A stretch of 64,000 nucleotides of DNA. It comes from Bacteroidales bacterium. Lineage in GTDB: Bacteria; Bacteroidota; Bacteroidia; Bacteroidales; UBA3824. The position numbers and the translations under genes are program-made. The notes under the pieces were generated by a model. The model ran no database searches. It saw nothing but the letters and a program-made list of their open reading frames with translations, and was not told the origin of the DNA. Shown one piece after another: positions 50,851 to 59,733 of the stretch (the first letter of the stretch is position 1; each line of letters starts with the position of its first letter). The stretch lies in NCBI GenBank assembly GCA_016286055.1, contig JAEERW010000001.1:467988-531987 (forward strand). The letters run 5' to 3'.

Positions 50851-53132
50851 CTCTTCTTTTTTAAGAACCCGCTAAGCACTTTCATCAGTAGGCTGATATT
50901 GAGGGGCTTGGTAAGGTAATAATTGCATCCCGCTTTGATGGTTTTTTCCTTTTCGTCGCTAAGGGCGTAGGCGGTTTGCGCTATAATAATAATATCTTTG
51001 TCGAACTCTCTGATGGCACGTGTTGCTTCGTAACCGTCCATCACCGGCATTTTAATATCCATTAGTATCAGGTCGATATCTTTGCGGTTGCGTGCAATTT
51101 CAACGGCTTTGCCACCGTCTTCTGCCCAAATGATTTCCGCGCCGGTTTCGGCAAGTATCTCGTTCATAAGCATACGGTTCATCTCCTCGTCTTCGGCAAC
51201 CATAATTTTCTTGCCGTTGAGCGAAATTTCCTCTTCTGAAGAACCTGACGCGCCGTATTCGTCGGCAGAGTTGAGTTCAGGGTCGTAGGGGAGGGTGAAG
51301 AAGAAAGTGCTACCTTCGCCTTCAGTGGATTCTACCCACATTTTGCCGCCGAGCAGTTCCACAAGTTTCTTGGATATAGCAAGTCCGAGACCTGTTCCTT
51401 GCTGGTTTTTGTCGTCTTTCTGTTCAATTTGTCCAAAACGTTCAAAGATAACGTTTAGCTTTTCCTGAGGCATGCCTTGACCTGTGTCCTTAACATAAAA
51501 CAGCAGTTCTTCGGGAGTGTTGAAACGGTATCCAAATTCGATGTAGCCCTTTTCTGTGAATTTCATAGCATTCGTTATCAGGTTGTTTATAACCTGTTTA
51601 AAACGGAACGGGTCGGTTTCAATTTGGAATTCATCGGATTCTACCGAGTTTTTAACGGTAAAGCCGATGCCTTTTTCTTTGATGTTGTTAATCTGATATT
51701 GTGAAATATAGATTTCGTTCATCATTGGGTTGAGGGCAGTTTTGCGAGTTTTCACTTTCAACTGTCCCGCCTCTATTTTAGATATGTCGATAATGTCGTT
51801 GATGAGGTTGAGCAGGCTTTTGCCGCTGCTTACGATGAGATCGAGGTATTTTGCCTTTGTGCCTGTAAGTCCGCTAGTTTTTGCCAATAGTTCCGAAAAA
51901 CCTATGATAGAGTTCATCGGGGTGCGGATTTCGTGACTCATATTGGCGAGGAAGGCAGATTTAAGCTTGTCAGATTCTTCGGCTTTTTGTTTAGCCTCTA
52001 TAAGTTCTTGTTCTCTTTGTTTGCGCTTGGTGATGTCGCGGATAGTGAGGGCGCATCCTTTGGCGGTGTCGGTATCGTAATACGACACAGTCATGTCGGC
52101 AATGTATTTTTCGCCGAATTTATTGACGCAATAGCCCTCAAACGGAGCTTCGGTGTATTTGCACGAGCCTGTTTCGAGGAATTTCTTGACCTCAGCCTCG
52201 GCAAAAGCACGACGGCTTTGTTCGGGTTGGAGCAGGTTGAGCAATGGCATACCTTGCACTTCGTCGTTGGTGTATCCTGTGAGCTTTTCGGCAGCAGGAT
52301 TGAGCGATATTACTTTTACTTTTTCGTCGGTAACGATAAGCGCCTCGAATGCGTTCATGCTCAGTTTTGTGTATATTTCGTTGGTGGCTTTTTCTTGCAG
52401 CACGGCTTTCTGACGTTCCGCCTCGGTTTTGGCGATGAGCTGTGTCATTTTGTCAAACTCGTGGTAGAGCTCTGCTACATCGTCGTGGTTGTTGGGCAGG
52501 TTGATGTGCTGAGTGTAGTCGTTGGTGATGTTCGCTTTCTTGATATGCTCCGTTAGTTGGTTAATAGGGTTGGCAAGGGGTTTAGAAATCAGTCGCGAAC
52601 TTATCAGCATTATCAACAGAGTGATTAGTATAGTTCCTAAAAACATTGCCACAAAGTAGTTGATTTTGCGTGATGATAATTCTGCTGTGGATATTTCCAT
52701 ATATACCGAGCCAACGATGTCTTGGTCTAAAATGCATGGCTTGGTGATTATGAGGTAGTTGCCGTCGAAACGCGAAGTGCTTTTTGGTTCGAAGGTGGGC
52801 GGCGGCGTAAAGTCCTTGTTGTTTGCGTATGTGTGGCTGTATATCTGTTTCTGGTTTGCATCGTAGAATTGTACAAATTCTATGGCAGGGAAAACAGAGT
52901 AGTTTTCACAGCGAGCCTTGAGGTCTTCTGTCTGGTTGAGTGGTATACACGCCACGCCTTCAATAGCGAGCATTTTGGCTATCCCCTCAAATTTGGTTTC
53001 AAAGTCATTTTTGTTTGCGGTACTGAGCACGGCAGTACTGCAAATGTAGCACAATATGGCGCAGACAATTACCGCGGTTGTTACCCCGATGGTAATTTTG
53101 TGCTTAATCGGAAGGTTGGCTAAGGGATTCAT
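50847..53132 (-). CDS. Hybrid sensor histidine kinase
   Basis: A 761-residue transmembrane kinase. Membrane helices are at about 13-35 and 158-180, with a periplasmic sensor of about 120 residues between them. HAMP (about 181-235) and PAS (about 255-370) domains follow. The kinase core has phosphoacceptor His400 (NMSHEIRTPMNS) and ATP-lid motifs (NLITNAMKFT, DTGQGMP, GTGLGLAISKKL). A C-terminal receiver has acceptor Asp692 (DLILMDIKMPVMDG). No Hpt or output regulator is encoded nearby, so the signal either ends in protein interaction or goes to a distant regulator. It is fourth in the operon, 32 bp after the YfiR-like gene and overlapping the TPR ATPase gene. Confidence 0.94.
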   Translation of the reverse strand: MNPLANLPIKHKITIGVTTAVIVCAILCYICSTAVLSTANKNDFETKFEGIAKMLAIEGVACIPLNQTEDLKARCENYSVFPAIEFVQFYDANQKQIYSHTYANNKDFTPPPTFEPKSTSRFDGNYLIITKPCILDQDIVGSVYMEISTAELSSRKINYFVAMFLGTILITLLIMLISSRLISKPLANPINQLTEHIKKANITNDYTQHINLPNNHDDVAELYHEFDKMTQLIAKTEAERQKAVLQEKATNEIYTKLSMNAFEALIVTDEKVKVISLNPAAEKLTGYTNDEVQGMPLLNLLQPEQSRRAFAEAEVKKFLETGSCKYTEAPFEGYCVNKFGEKYIADMTVSYYDTDTAKGCALTIRDITKRKQREQELIEAKQKAEESDKLKSAFLANMSHEIRTPMNSIIGFSELLAKTSGLTGTKAKYLDLIVSSGKSLLNLINDIIDISKIEAGQLKVKTRKTALNPMMNEIYISQYQINNIKEKGIGFTVKNSVESDEFQIETDPFRFKQVINNLITNAMKFTEKGYIEFGYRFNTPEELLFYVKDTGQGMPQEKLNVIFERFGQIEQKDDKNQQGTGLGLAISKKLVELLGGKMWVESTEGEGSTFFFTLPYDPELNSADEYGASGSSEEEISLNGKKIMVAEDEEMNRMLMNEILAETGAEIIWAEDGGKAVEIARNRKDIDLILMDIKMPVMDGYEATRAIREFDKDIIIIAQTAYALSDEKEKTIKAGCNYYLTKPLNISLLMKVLSGFLKKKS

Positions 53133-53164
53133 AGTGAGTGTCTTTTAAAGTCTTTCTTATCTTT

Positions 53165-53680
53165 TTATTCAATATATTGGTGTCCAGGACTCAGGAGTGT
53201 TGCCCTGAACATTAGTCCAGAATCTATAATGGTCTCTTTTTTAAAGAGATAGTCAGTGCTTGCAGCTTTTTGTTCTATAAAGAACATACAGCCGTAATTT
53301 AATAAATTTTTGTTATTCGATAGCGTTAAAATCTTCATTTTTTTTAGTTTTCCTTCTAAAATATTATTGTTGATAGATGCGGAGTAGTCAATAAATATAA
53401 CTTGCGCGTCGTCGATAGAGGTTTGGTCGTTGTAGGTTTTTAATGCGATAGGTTTCCCGTTGAATTTTTGTTTTTTGAGCTCGTCGGATATTGTAGATAA
53501 AGGATCCGGCGATTGAGCTGCTATATATATAATAAAGGTGTCCTGAGGAAGAGGTTCCGGCCAATATACATAATGAGCAAACCGCAGGATATTCTGGTAG
53601 TCGAATGTCTGCGCCGACGATACTTGGGGAAGTATTATTGCCGCTACAATGGTAATATATAATAGTATTTTTTTTATCAT
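53165..53680 (-). CDS. YfiR-like (DUF4154) periplasmic protein
   Basis: A 171-residue protein with a signal peptide (1-23, ending VSSAQ). The mature part follows the YfiR/DUF4154 layout: an N-terminal FDYQNILRFAHYVYWPE, AQVIFIDY in the middle (like HILFI), and KILTLSNNKNLLNYGCMFFI. In Pseudomonas, YfiR is a periplasmic repressor of a membrane signalling protein. Here its start overlaps the preceding dCache sensor gene by four bases, and the hybrid kinase follows. It is a good candidate for a periplasmic modulator of one of these sensors; that is inference. Confidence 0.82.
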   Translation of the reverse strand: MIKKILLYITIVAAIILPQVSSAQTFDYQNILRFAHYVYWPEPLPQDTFIIYIAAQSPDPLSTISDELKKQKFNGKPIALKTYNDQTSIDDAQVIFIDYSASINNNILEGKLKKMKILTLSNNKNLLNYGCMFFIEQKAASTDYLFKKETIIDSGLMFRATLLSPGHQYIE

Positions 53681-56361
53681 TGGTCGTTATCTTGTTTGTT
53701 GGTTGTGTCTTCGTTGCCTTTCGTTAGGCTTTCTATTTGAGATTCAAGTGCTTTTACTTTGTTTTTGAGGTTTGCCTCTATTTTGTGGAACTTGTTGATG
53801 CGCTTCTCAAGTTCTCGTTTGAAGAATGCCTCCGAGGCGGAAGCTTTGTCGAATTTCTGGCGGTTTTCCACGTTCTGCCTTTTTGAGTCGGTGAGCTCGC
53901 GGTTAAGTTGCTCTATGTCGTCGGTAAACTGCTTTATCTGTTTTTTCATGCTCTTGGCGTCTTCGCTTACCGAGGCGTACTGCTTTTGTATTTTGTTTAG
54001 TTCTTCTTCGGTGTTGAGCTGAGATGTAACGTCGAATGCCAAGCAGAGTATTTTTTCCACAGAGTTGTCGGTGTCGTATATTGGCACGAAAGTGTTTCTG
54101 ATCTTGCGTATCGAGTTGTTGATTTTGAATTCGGTAACGTAGTTTTCGGTAGAGCCTTGCTTGACGCTGTCCCACACGCGCTTGAAGTCGTCGTATTTTG
54201 ATAACGTGAGCTGCAGTATTTCATATATGTTTTTACGTTTGATGTCGTTGACATCGAGTGTGTAGCGCAAGCAGAACTTTCGGTTGGCATCTAATGTTTC
54301 GCCTTTGAGGCTGAATACTGCGCTCATAACGGTGCGGTTGAGGGCGTATTGAGTTTTTTCTATTTGCGAGAGTTCGTATTGCGATGTTTCTACTAAGCTT
54401 GTGAGAGTTTCGATTTCGCTGCGGAGGTTTGCTTCTTTTTCTTCCATCTGTTTCGATTGCATACGCGATTGCTGGAGCAGTTCGGCGGTTTGCTCGTTGA
54501 TTTTGGCGTTTGCAATTGTGGAGGCTACGTTTTCGGAGATACGTTCCACAAACGATATTTGATACTGCTCAAATTCTTTGAACGATGCGAACTCCATAAC
54601 GCCGTAAAGGGTGTCGTTGTAAACAAGTGGCACAAACATTATTGCCTTTGGCTTTGCTTTTCCCAGACCAGAACTTATGTCGGCGTAGTTATCTGGTACA
54701 TTGTTGAGTACGATAGTGTGTTTTTCCATGGCGCAAGCTCCGATGAGTCCTTCGTCTAACTGCAGGGTGCGCTTGTGGAAACGCTCGTGACCGAATGCAA
54801 ATACGCCGTAGAGTTCGAGTATCTCTTTTTCTGGGTCTTCTGGCGATTTTGTTCGGATAAATATACCACCTTGGTTTACATTGATATATGGTACGAGGTT
54901 GTCGATAACTTCGTTGCTCAGTTTTCTAATGTCAGAAATGCTGTTGCGCAGAATATCGCTGAATATTGAGTGACCTTCGGTAGCCCATTGAGTGCGTTTT
55001 TCTTCGGCGATACGTTTCTGCTCTTTGTCGCGGGTTTCGATCATGCTGTCGCGCATAGATACAAGTGCCGCACCGATGGCGTTGTTCTTGATGGAAACTT
55101 TGTATTCGGCATCAAGGTTTCCGTCGCGGATGTCGGATGCAAATTCGGCTGTCTGTTTAAGAGATTTGGTGAGTGTATGCAGCGATTTTAATATTGATGC
55201 AAATTCGGTGGTGTGCAGCGATTGCGTGTTGTTTGATTCTATTTCAAAATTGCCGTCGGCTATTTTTTTAACTATGCCGCGAAGCACGGCGAGCGGTTTG
55301 GTGATAAAGCCCGAAATGATTATCACAGCCAAAATGAATAGGGCGAGCAGAATCATTGATATGATTACAGCCGAACCTTCGGTTTTAAGTTGCTCAGCTT
55401 TGAGCTCGATTGTAGGAGTGATGGATATTTGCGCAAAAAAATCGTTGGTATAAGGTATGGAAATACGCTTGTTGTGTATATATACGTTTTGGTTGTCGTT
55501 TTCCACAAGTGTGGTTTCCACGTCGGCTGGCAGGTTTTCGCCAGTTTTTTCCATGATGTTGTATTGCTCTTCGGTAAAGCGTAGGGTTTCTGAGATATAT
55601 CTGTTTTGAAATTCTTTTTTGCGCGAATAAAAAATCTTGCCGTTTTTGTCGGCAATAATTAGGTACTGGTTTGACGGAATGGTTTCGTCGAGCATATTGC
55701 GGAAGTGGCGGAGGTCGATGTCGGCGCCTATAATTCCAGCAAATTTGTCTTTGTCGTAGAATGGAATCAGGCACACGAGCGTGTTGGTGATTTCTCCATC
55801 GATATCGAGCGCGAGAATTTTGGACGAGAGGTCGTGTTTTGTGCTACGGTAAAGGTCGTACACTTCGGTGGAAGTGGCGAGAAGGTCGTTGCTGAGCTCA
55901 GGTGTGTCGGTGTTTTCGTGGAGAGTGATTTTGCCGTACCATCCTATTGGGAATCCGGGATTTGTATTTACAAGGAGGCTGTCGGAGTTGGTGAGCACGT
56001 AAGGTTCTGAAATAATGAAAATCGACTTAACGGTTTGATCTTCTTTTAGATATGCCGATAATGTTCTTACAGCTACGTTTCTGGCATCGTTGCCTGTTTG
56101 TTCGATTAGCGCCGTAAGTGCGTCGGCTTGTGCGTTGAGGTTGAATAATGTAGAATTGATTTCATTTTCAAACCGTTCGGTGTATTTGTTGTTAGTTAGA
56201 TTGCTTTTTTGGCGGCTGTATTCCGTAAGCTTTCCGTTTATCACATTGTGAAAAACGAGCAAAACGGCGGCGCACAGCAGTATTGCGGCAATAGATGCCG
56301 ACATTACCACTTTCCATCTTATAGTGTTGAGCCTGTTGTTTTTATTTGTGTCGCTTTCCAT
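53677..56361 (-). CDS. dCache-HAMP-GAF-PAS sensor without kinase domain
   Basis: An 894-residue membrane protein. TM1 (about 19-39) and TM2 (about 340-362) flank a periplasmic double-Cache sensor (SIFIISEPYVLTNSDS, IGADIDLRHFRNML). Then come a HAMP domain with a possible second HAMP-like stretch (370-470), a GAF domain (about 490-625), a PAS domain (about 680-790) and a long coiled coil to the end (795-885). No kinase, cyclase, GGDEF or methyl-accepting signalling domain is present, so output must be by conformational coupling to partners, most likely the products of the same operon. It lies 16 bp behind the HAMP-GAF gene. Confidence 0.88.
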   Translation of the reverse strand: MESDTNKNNRLNTIRWKVVMSASIAAILLCAAVLLVFHNVINGKLTEYSRQKSNLTNNKYTERFENEINSTLFNLNAQADALTALIEQTGNDARNVAVRTLSAYLKEDQTVKSIFIISEPYVLTNSDSLLVNTNPGFPIGWYGKITLHENTDTPELSNDLLATSTEVYDLYRSTKHDLSSKILALDIDGEITNTLVCLIPFYDKDKFAGIIGADIDLRHFRNMLDETIPSNQYLIIADKNGKIFYSRKKEFQNRYISETLRFTEEQYNIMEKTGENLPADVETTLVENDNQNVYIHNKRISIPYTNDFFAQISITPTIELKAEQLKTEGSAVIISMILLALFILAVIIISGFITKPLAVLRGIVKKIADGNFEIESNNTQSLHTTEFASILKSLHTLTKSLKQTAEFASDIRDGNLDAEYKVSIKNNAIGAALVSMRDSMIETRDKEQKRIAEEKRTQWATEGHSIFSDILRNSISDIRKLSNEVIDNLVPYINVNQGGIFIRTKSPEDPEKEILELYGVFAFGHERFHKRTLQLDEGLIGACAMEKHTIVLNNVPDNYADISSGLGKAKPKAIMFVPLVYNDTLYGVMEFASFKEFEQYQISFVERISENVASTIANAKINEQTAELLQQSRMQSKQMEEKEANLRSEIETLTSLVETSQYELSQIEKTQYALNRTVMSAVFSLKGETLDANRKFCLRYTLDVNDIKRKNIYEILQLTLSKYDDFKRVWDSVKQGSTENYVTEFKINNSIRKIRNTFVPIYDTDNSVEKILCLAFDVTSQLNTEEELNKIQKQYASVSEDAKSMKKQIKQFTDDIEQLNRELTDSKRQNVENRQKFDKASASEAFFKRELEKRINKFHKIEANLKNKVKALESQIESLTKGNEDTTNKQDNDQ

Positions 56362-56377
56362 TGTGTGTGTGGGTTTG

Positions 56378-58285
56378 CTATTGGTTGTTTAATATTTGCT
56401 GGTCGGAGAGTTTCTCGTTTTCACGTTTCAGCCTGTCTATCTCTTTTTTGTAGTTTTGAATCTCGGAGTTCTGTTTTTTGATTTCTTTGTCGAGCTGTTG
56501 GATGCGACGAGAAAAATCGTCGAGACGTTTTCCCTCTTCGTGAAGCTTGAAAAGGTTTTTGGTGTTTTCTTTTACATAAGAGATAGTGATGGCGATGTCT
56601 TCCGCCAGTTTTTCTATAAATATAATTTTGTAGTCTTCAAATTTGTCGGTTCGGCAAAGTTCTATAATGCCATAGATTTCGTTTTTGAGCATTAGCGGTA
56701 CCACAATAAGGTGTCCTGGTTTGGTAAAACCGAATCCCGAACCTATCTTTATGTAGTCGGCAGGAATGTCGTCAACGATTTGAATGTTTTTTTCCACGGC
56801 GCAAGTTCCAACGATTCCTTCGTACAGGCTGATTTTTTTCTGAATGAATTTTTTGTTGTCGGCTGCGTAAGTGGCTTTCATCTCCAAGTGTATGTCGTCG
56901 GGATTTTCGTCAACGTAGATATACATCGAAGCGTAGTTTGCATCCATATAGTGGATTAGGTTTCGTGTGGTTTCGTCGCAAAGAGTGTCGATATTGTTGT
57001 TGTTTTTTCGGAGGATGTCGCCAAATTCGGCAAGTCCGATGTTAATTTTGTCTTGTATTTCGTCGGCTTCGCGGCGTTTTTTGTACGATTCGTATTGCTT
57101 TTCGAGGTTTCTCTTCATGTTGATAAGCGAGATTCCCAGTTCGTCGTTGTCGCTGAGCAGTTCTATCTCTTTGTCGGTTTTGCCATTTCCGATTTCTTCT
57201 GCAAAGAGTTGCTTTTGCTTTAGATTGTTGATAAATGCGGCAATTTTTTTTGCCATGGTGTTCATCTCGCTGTTGCTGTGTTCGTTTGTGTCGGGAGGGG
57301 TAAGCTCACCTTTGAGCATTTTTTCGAGATAGCCGTTCATTTTTTCGATAGGATGGTTTACCGATGAGAATAGTATCAAGAAGAATGTTAGTCCGAGAAC
57401 GATGACCGAAATTTGCGCTATGGCAATGATCATTATGGTGTTTTTCTTTTTTGCGGCACGTACAATGTCGGATTCTAAGATAAGTTCGTCGATGTCGTTT
57501 TGCATGGTTTTGATTTGCGCCATAGCCTCGCCCTTGTAGCCGTCGTTGTCGGCAAGTCCCAGCAGAAGCTGTTTCGAGAATACTAGGTTGAATGTCATTC
57601 GGTATTCCGATAGCTGGTCCATCATTTTCGCCATCTGGTATTTGATGAGGATGTTGCTGGTGTTGGTAGATTTTAGGATGTTGTTTATGCCGTCGATCTG
57701 TTTGTTGAATTTTTCGTAATGTTCGATGGAGCTGTTTTCTAAGAAAGCTTTTTCGCTTTTGCAAGCTTCGTCAAACATTTTGCTCATACCGGCTAATGTA
57801 AACTGAAACAGTGTTTTGCGCACGGTGTTGCGGTCAGAATTGAGCCGTCCGGCGTCTTCGGTAAGGGCGTTGATATCTTCTTTGATTTTTGCTATCTCTT
57901 CAATTTTGCTCTGGTAATTGTTGAATTCTTCGCGGAGAATAGAAATTGACTCAATGGTGCGGCGGTTTAGCACGGGCTCTACTTCTGAAAGAGTTTCGAT
58001 GCCTTTGCCTATTCTTGTGCATAGCTTGTTGATTTCCGACATCAGGGTGTCTTCTTTCTCTTTGTTACGGGTTGAAGAATATAGCCCGAATAGCTCGTAT
58101 TGGAGATTCCGCACTTCGGCAAGCTCGTTTTTCATTTTGTTTTCGGCCTGAAAACTAGCGTTTATCTTGCTGTTGGTGGAGGCTAAATATACAAACGACA
58201 GTCCTGTAAGCACAGCGTATGCCGCAAAACAGATGAGCATTATTCTGAATTTTAGTTTAACCGATAACTGTTCGGGTGTGTTCAT
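56378..58285 (-). CDS. Four-helix-bundle HAMP-GAF sensor without kinase domain
   Basis: A 635-residue membrane protein and first gene of the operon. TM1 (about 13-33) and TM2 (about 283-305) enclose a 250-residue alpha-helical periplasmic domain that looks like a four-helix-bundle sensor. A HAMP domain, linker and GAF domain (about 440-590) follow, then a terminal coiled coil. As in the next gene, no enzymatic output is present; the two GAF domains share a characteristic GACA/GTCA segment (YEGIVGTCAVEKN here, DEGLIGACAMEKH there). They are probably paralogous signal receivers feeding one complex. A consensus promoter lies upstream at 58324-58356. Confidence 0.88.
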   Translation of the reverse strand: MNTPEQLSVKLKFRIMLICFAAYAVLTGLSFVYLASTNSKINASFQAENKMKNELAEVRNLQYELFGLYSSTRNKEKEDTLMSEINKLCTRIGKGIETLSEVEPVLNRRTIESISILREEFNNYQSKIEEIAKIKEDINALTEDAGRLNSDRNTVRKTLFQFTLAGMSKMFDEACKSEKAFLENSSIEHYEKFNKQIDGINNILKSTNTSNILIKYQMAKMMDQLSEYRMTFNLVFSKQLLLGLADNDGYKGEAMAQIKTMQNDIDELILESDIVRAAKKKNTIMIIAIAQISVIVLGLTFFLILFSSVNHPIEKMNGYLEKMLKGELTPPDTNEHSNSEMNTMAKKIAAFINNLKQKQLFAEEIGNGKTDKEIELLSDNDELGISLINMKRNLEKQYESYKKRREADEIQDKINIGLAEFGDILRKNNNNIDTLCDETTRNLIHYMDANYASMYIYVDENPDDIHLEMKATYAADNKKFIQKKISLYEGIVGTCAVEKNIQIVDDIPADYIKIGSGFGFTKPGHLIVVPLMLKNEIYGIIELCRTDKFEDYKIIFIEKLAEDIAITISYVKENTKNLFKLHEEGKRLDDFSRRIQQLDKEIKKQNSEIQNYKKEIDRLKRENEKLSDQQILNNQ

Positions 58286-58323
58286 TTTGTCGTTTTATTA
58301 ATATAGTCTAAAAATTTGCCAAC

Positions 58324-58356
58324 ACAAAGATAGTAAATTTATTGTTTAAAAACAAA
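58324..58356 (-). promoter_or_regulatory. Promoter of the five-gene signalling operon
   Basis: On the minus strand, TTTG (CAAA at 58353-58356), a 20-bp spacer and TATCTTTGT (58324-58332), 38 bp before the ATG at 58285. No other strong promoter is seen within the operon. Confidence 0.7.
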
Positions 58357-58446
58357 CACCTTGCCGTTTTGCACGGAGTTTTCTTGTGTAAAGTTTTGTT
58401 ACAAAATTAACAAATTGTTTAATAAATGTATTATTTGACAAAAAAT

Positions 58447-58478
58447 TTTGCAGAAAAAAATTGAAACCTCTATTTTAG
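58447..58478 (+). promoter_or_regulatory. Probable lysA promoter
   Basis: TTTG (58447-58450), a 20-bp spacer and TATTTTAG (58471-58478), one mismatch to TAnnTTTG. It supports the ATG at 58523 with a 35-40 base leader. Confidence 0.5.
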
Positions 58479-58522
58479 CGCCCGAAAAAATATAGATGTT
58501 TTTTAAAACTAACACACTGGTT

Positions 58523-59674
58523 ATGTTTAGCAAAGAATTAATTTCAAAGTTCGAAGGAACCCCCACACCTTTTTATTATTACGATATGGCTTTGTTGCGC
58601 CGCACGCTCAGTAGCCTTCAGTCCGCAGCCGACAAATATGGCTACAAAATCCATTATGCTGTTAAGGCTAATGCCAATCCCGAAATTTTAAAAACTATAG
58701 CCTCTTATGGCTTTGGTGCCGACTGCGTTAGCGGCAACGAGGTGCTGATGGCTGTGGAATGCGGATTCCCTTCCGACAAGATTGTGTTTGCTGGCGTTGG
58801 CAAATCCGACAAGGAGATTAACGATGCCCTCGCTAACGATATTTTTTGTTTCAACTGCGAGTCGGTGCAGGAAATTCAGGTGATTAACCAGCTGGCTGCT
58901 CAAAATGGCAAAATTGCTAAAATCGCCCTCAGGCTTAACCCCGGTATTGATGCTCATACCAACAAATGCATAAATACTGGATTGGAAGATAGCAAGTTTG
59001 GTATCAACTTTAATCTTTTGGAAGATGTTGTAAAGGAGATAATTGTGCTTAATAATATTAAACTTGTGGGTTTGCATTACCACATAGGTTCGCAGATTAC
59101 CGACCTTGAACCCTACCGTTTGTTGTGTAAACGCAGCAACGAAATGCAGCAAAAATTGCAGCTCTTGGGTCTCAACCTTCCCGAAATAAATCTTGGTGGC
59201 GGACTTGGTGTCGATTACAACGATCCTGATGCCAATCCGATTCCCGATTTTGAAACCCTTTTAGATACCATACACGAGAATCTCGATGTTAAAAAGGGAC
59301 AGAAAGTGCATTTTGAGTTTGGACGAGCAGTTGTGGCACAGTGTGGCACAATGATTGCTCGTGTGTTGTATACAAAAAAAGCGAGCAAAACCACTTTCGC
59401 CATTGTAGACGCAGGATTCAACGATTTGATTCGTCCCGCACTTTACGGAGCGCATCACCGTATCGAAAATCTCACATCAACCTCCACCCAAGAGGGTGTT
59501 TATGACGTTGTAGGGCCTATTTGTGAATCCACAGATGTGTTTGAGCAGGATTACAATATGCCTGTGACCCAGCGTGGCGACCTTTTGGCTTTTAGATCGG
59601 CTGGCGCTTACGGTGAAATCATGGCATCACGATACAATCTAAGAGATTTGGCTAAATCGTATTTTTTTGATTAA
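58523..59674 (+). CDS. lysA: Diaminopimelate decarboxylase
   Basis: A 383-residue fold-type III PLP enzyme. I prefer the ATG at 58523 (MFSKELISKFEGTPTPFYYY); an in-frame ATG at 58496 lies very close to the likely transcription start. Lys48 (HYAVKANAN) binds PLP, LHYHIGSQI and NLGGGLGVDY bind cofactor phosphate, and GPICESTDVF carries the catalytic Cys of the partner-subunit loop. It makes L-lysine from meso-diaminopimelate, the last step of lysine synthesis. The length is slightly short but complete. The gene is divergent from the signalling operon. Confidence 0.94.
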   Translation: MFSKELISKFEGTPTPFYYYDMALLRRTLSSLQSAADKYGYKIHYAVKANANPEILKTIASYGFGADCVSGNEVLMAVECGFPSDKIVFAGVGKSDKEINDALANDIFCFNCESVQEIQVINQLAAQNGKIAKIALRLNPGIDAHTNKCINTGLEDSKFGINFNLLEDVVKEIIVLNNIKLVGLHYHIGSQITDLEPYRLLCKRSNEMQQKLQLLGLNLPEINLGGGLGVDYNDPDANPIPDFETLLDTIHENLDVKKGQKVHFEFGRAVVAQCGTMIARVLYTKKASKTTFAIVDAGFNDLIRPALYGAHHRIENLTSTSTQEGVYDVVGPICESTDVFEQDYNMPVTQRGDLLAFRSAGAYGEIMASRYNLRDLAKSYFFD

Positions 59675-59675
59675 T

Positions 59676-59707
59676 TTTGGTAGTTTATTAAAAACCACTA
59701 TATTTGT
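59676..59707 (+). promoter_or_regulatory. Promoter of the PorE-like gene
   Basis: TTTG (59676-59679), a 19-bp spacer and TATATTTGT (59699-59707), 26 bp before the first ATG. Confidence 0.7.
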
Positions 59708-59733
59708 AGCAAAATTATTATACTAACATTCTA

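Noticed and set aside
51933..52556. 207-codon plus-strand frame opposite the hybrid kinase
   Set aside because: Shadow of the PAS/HisKA region.
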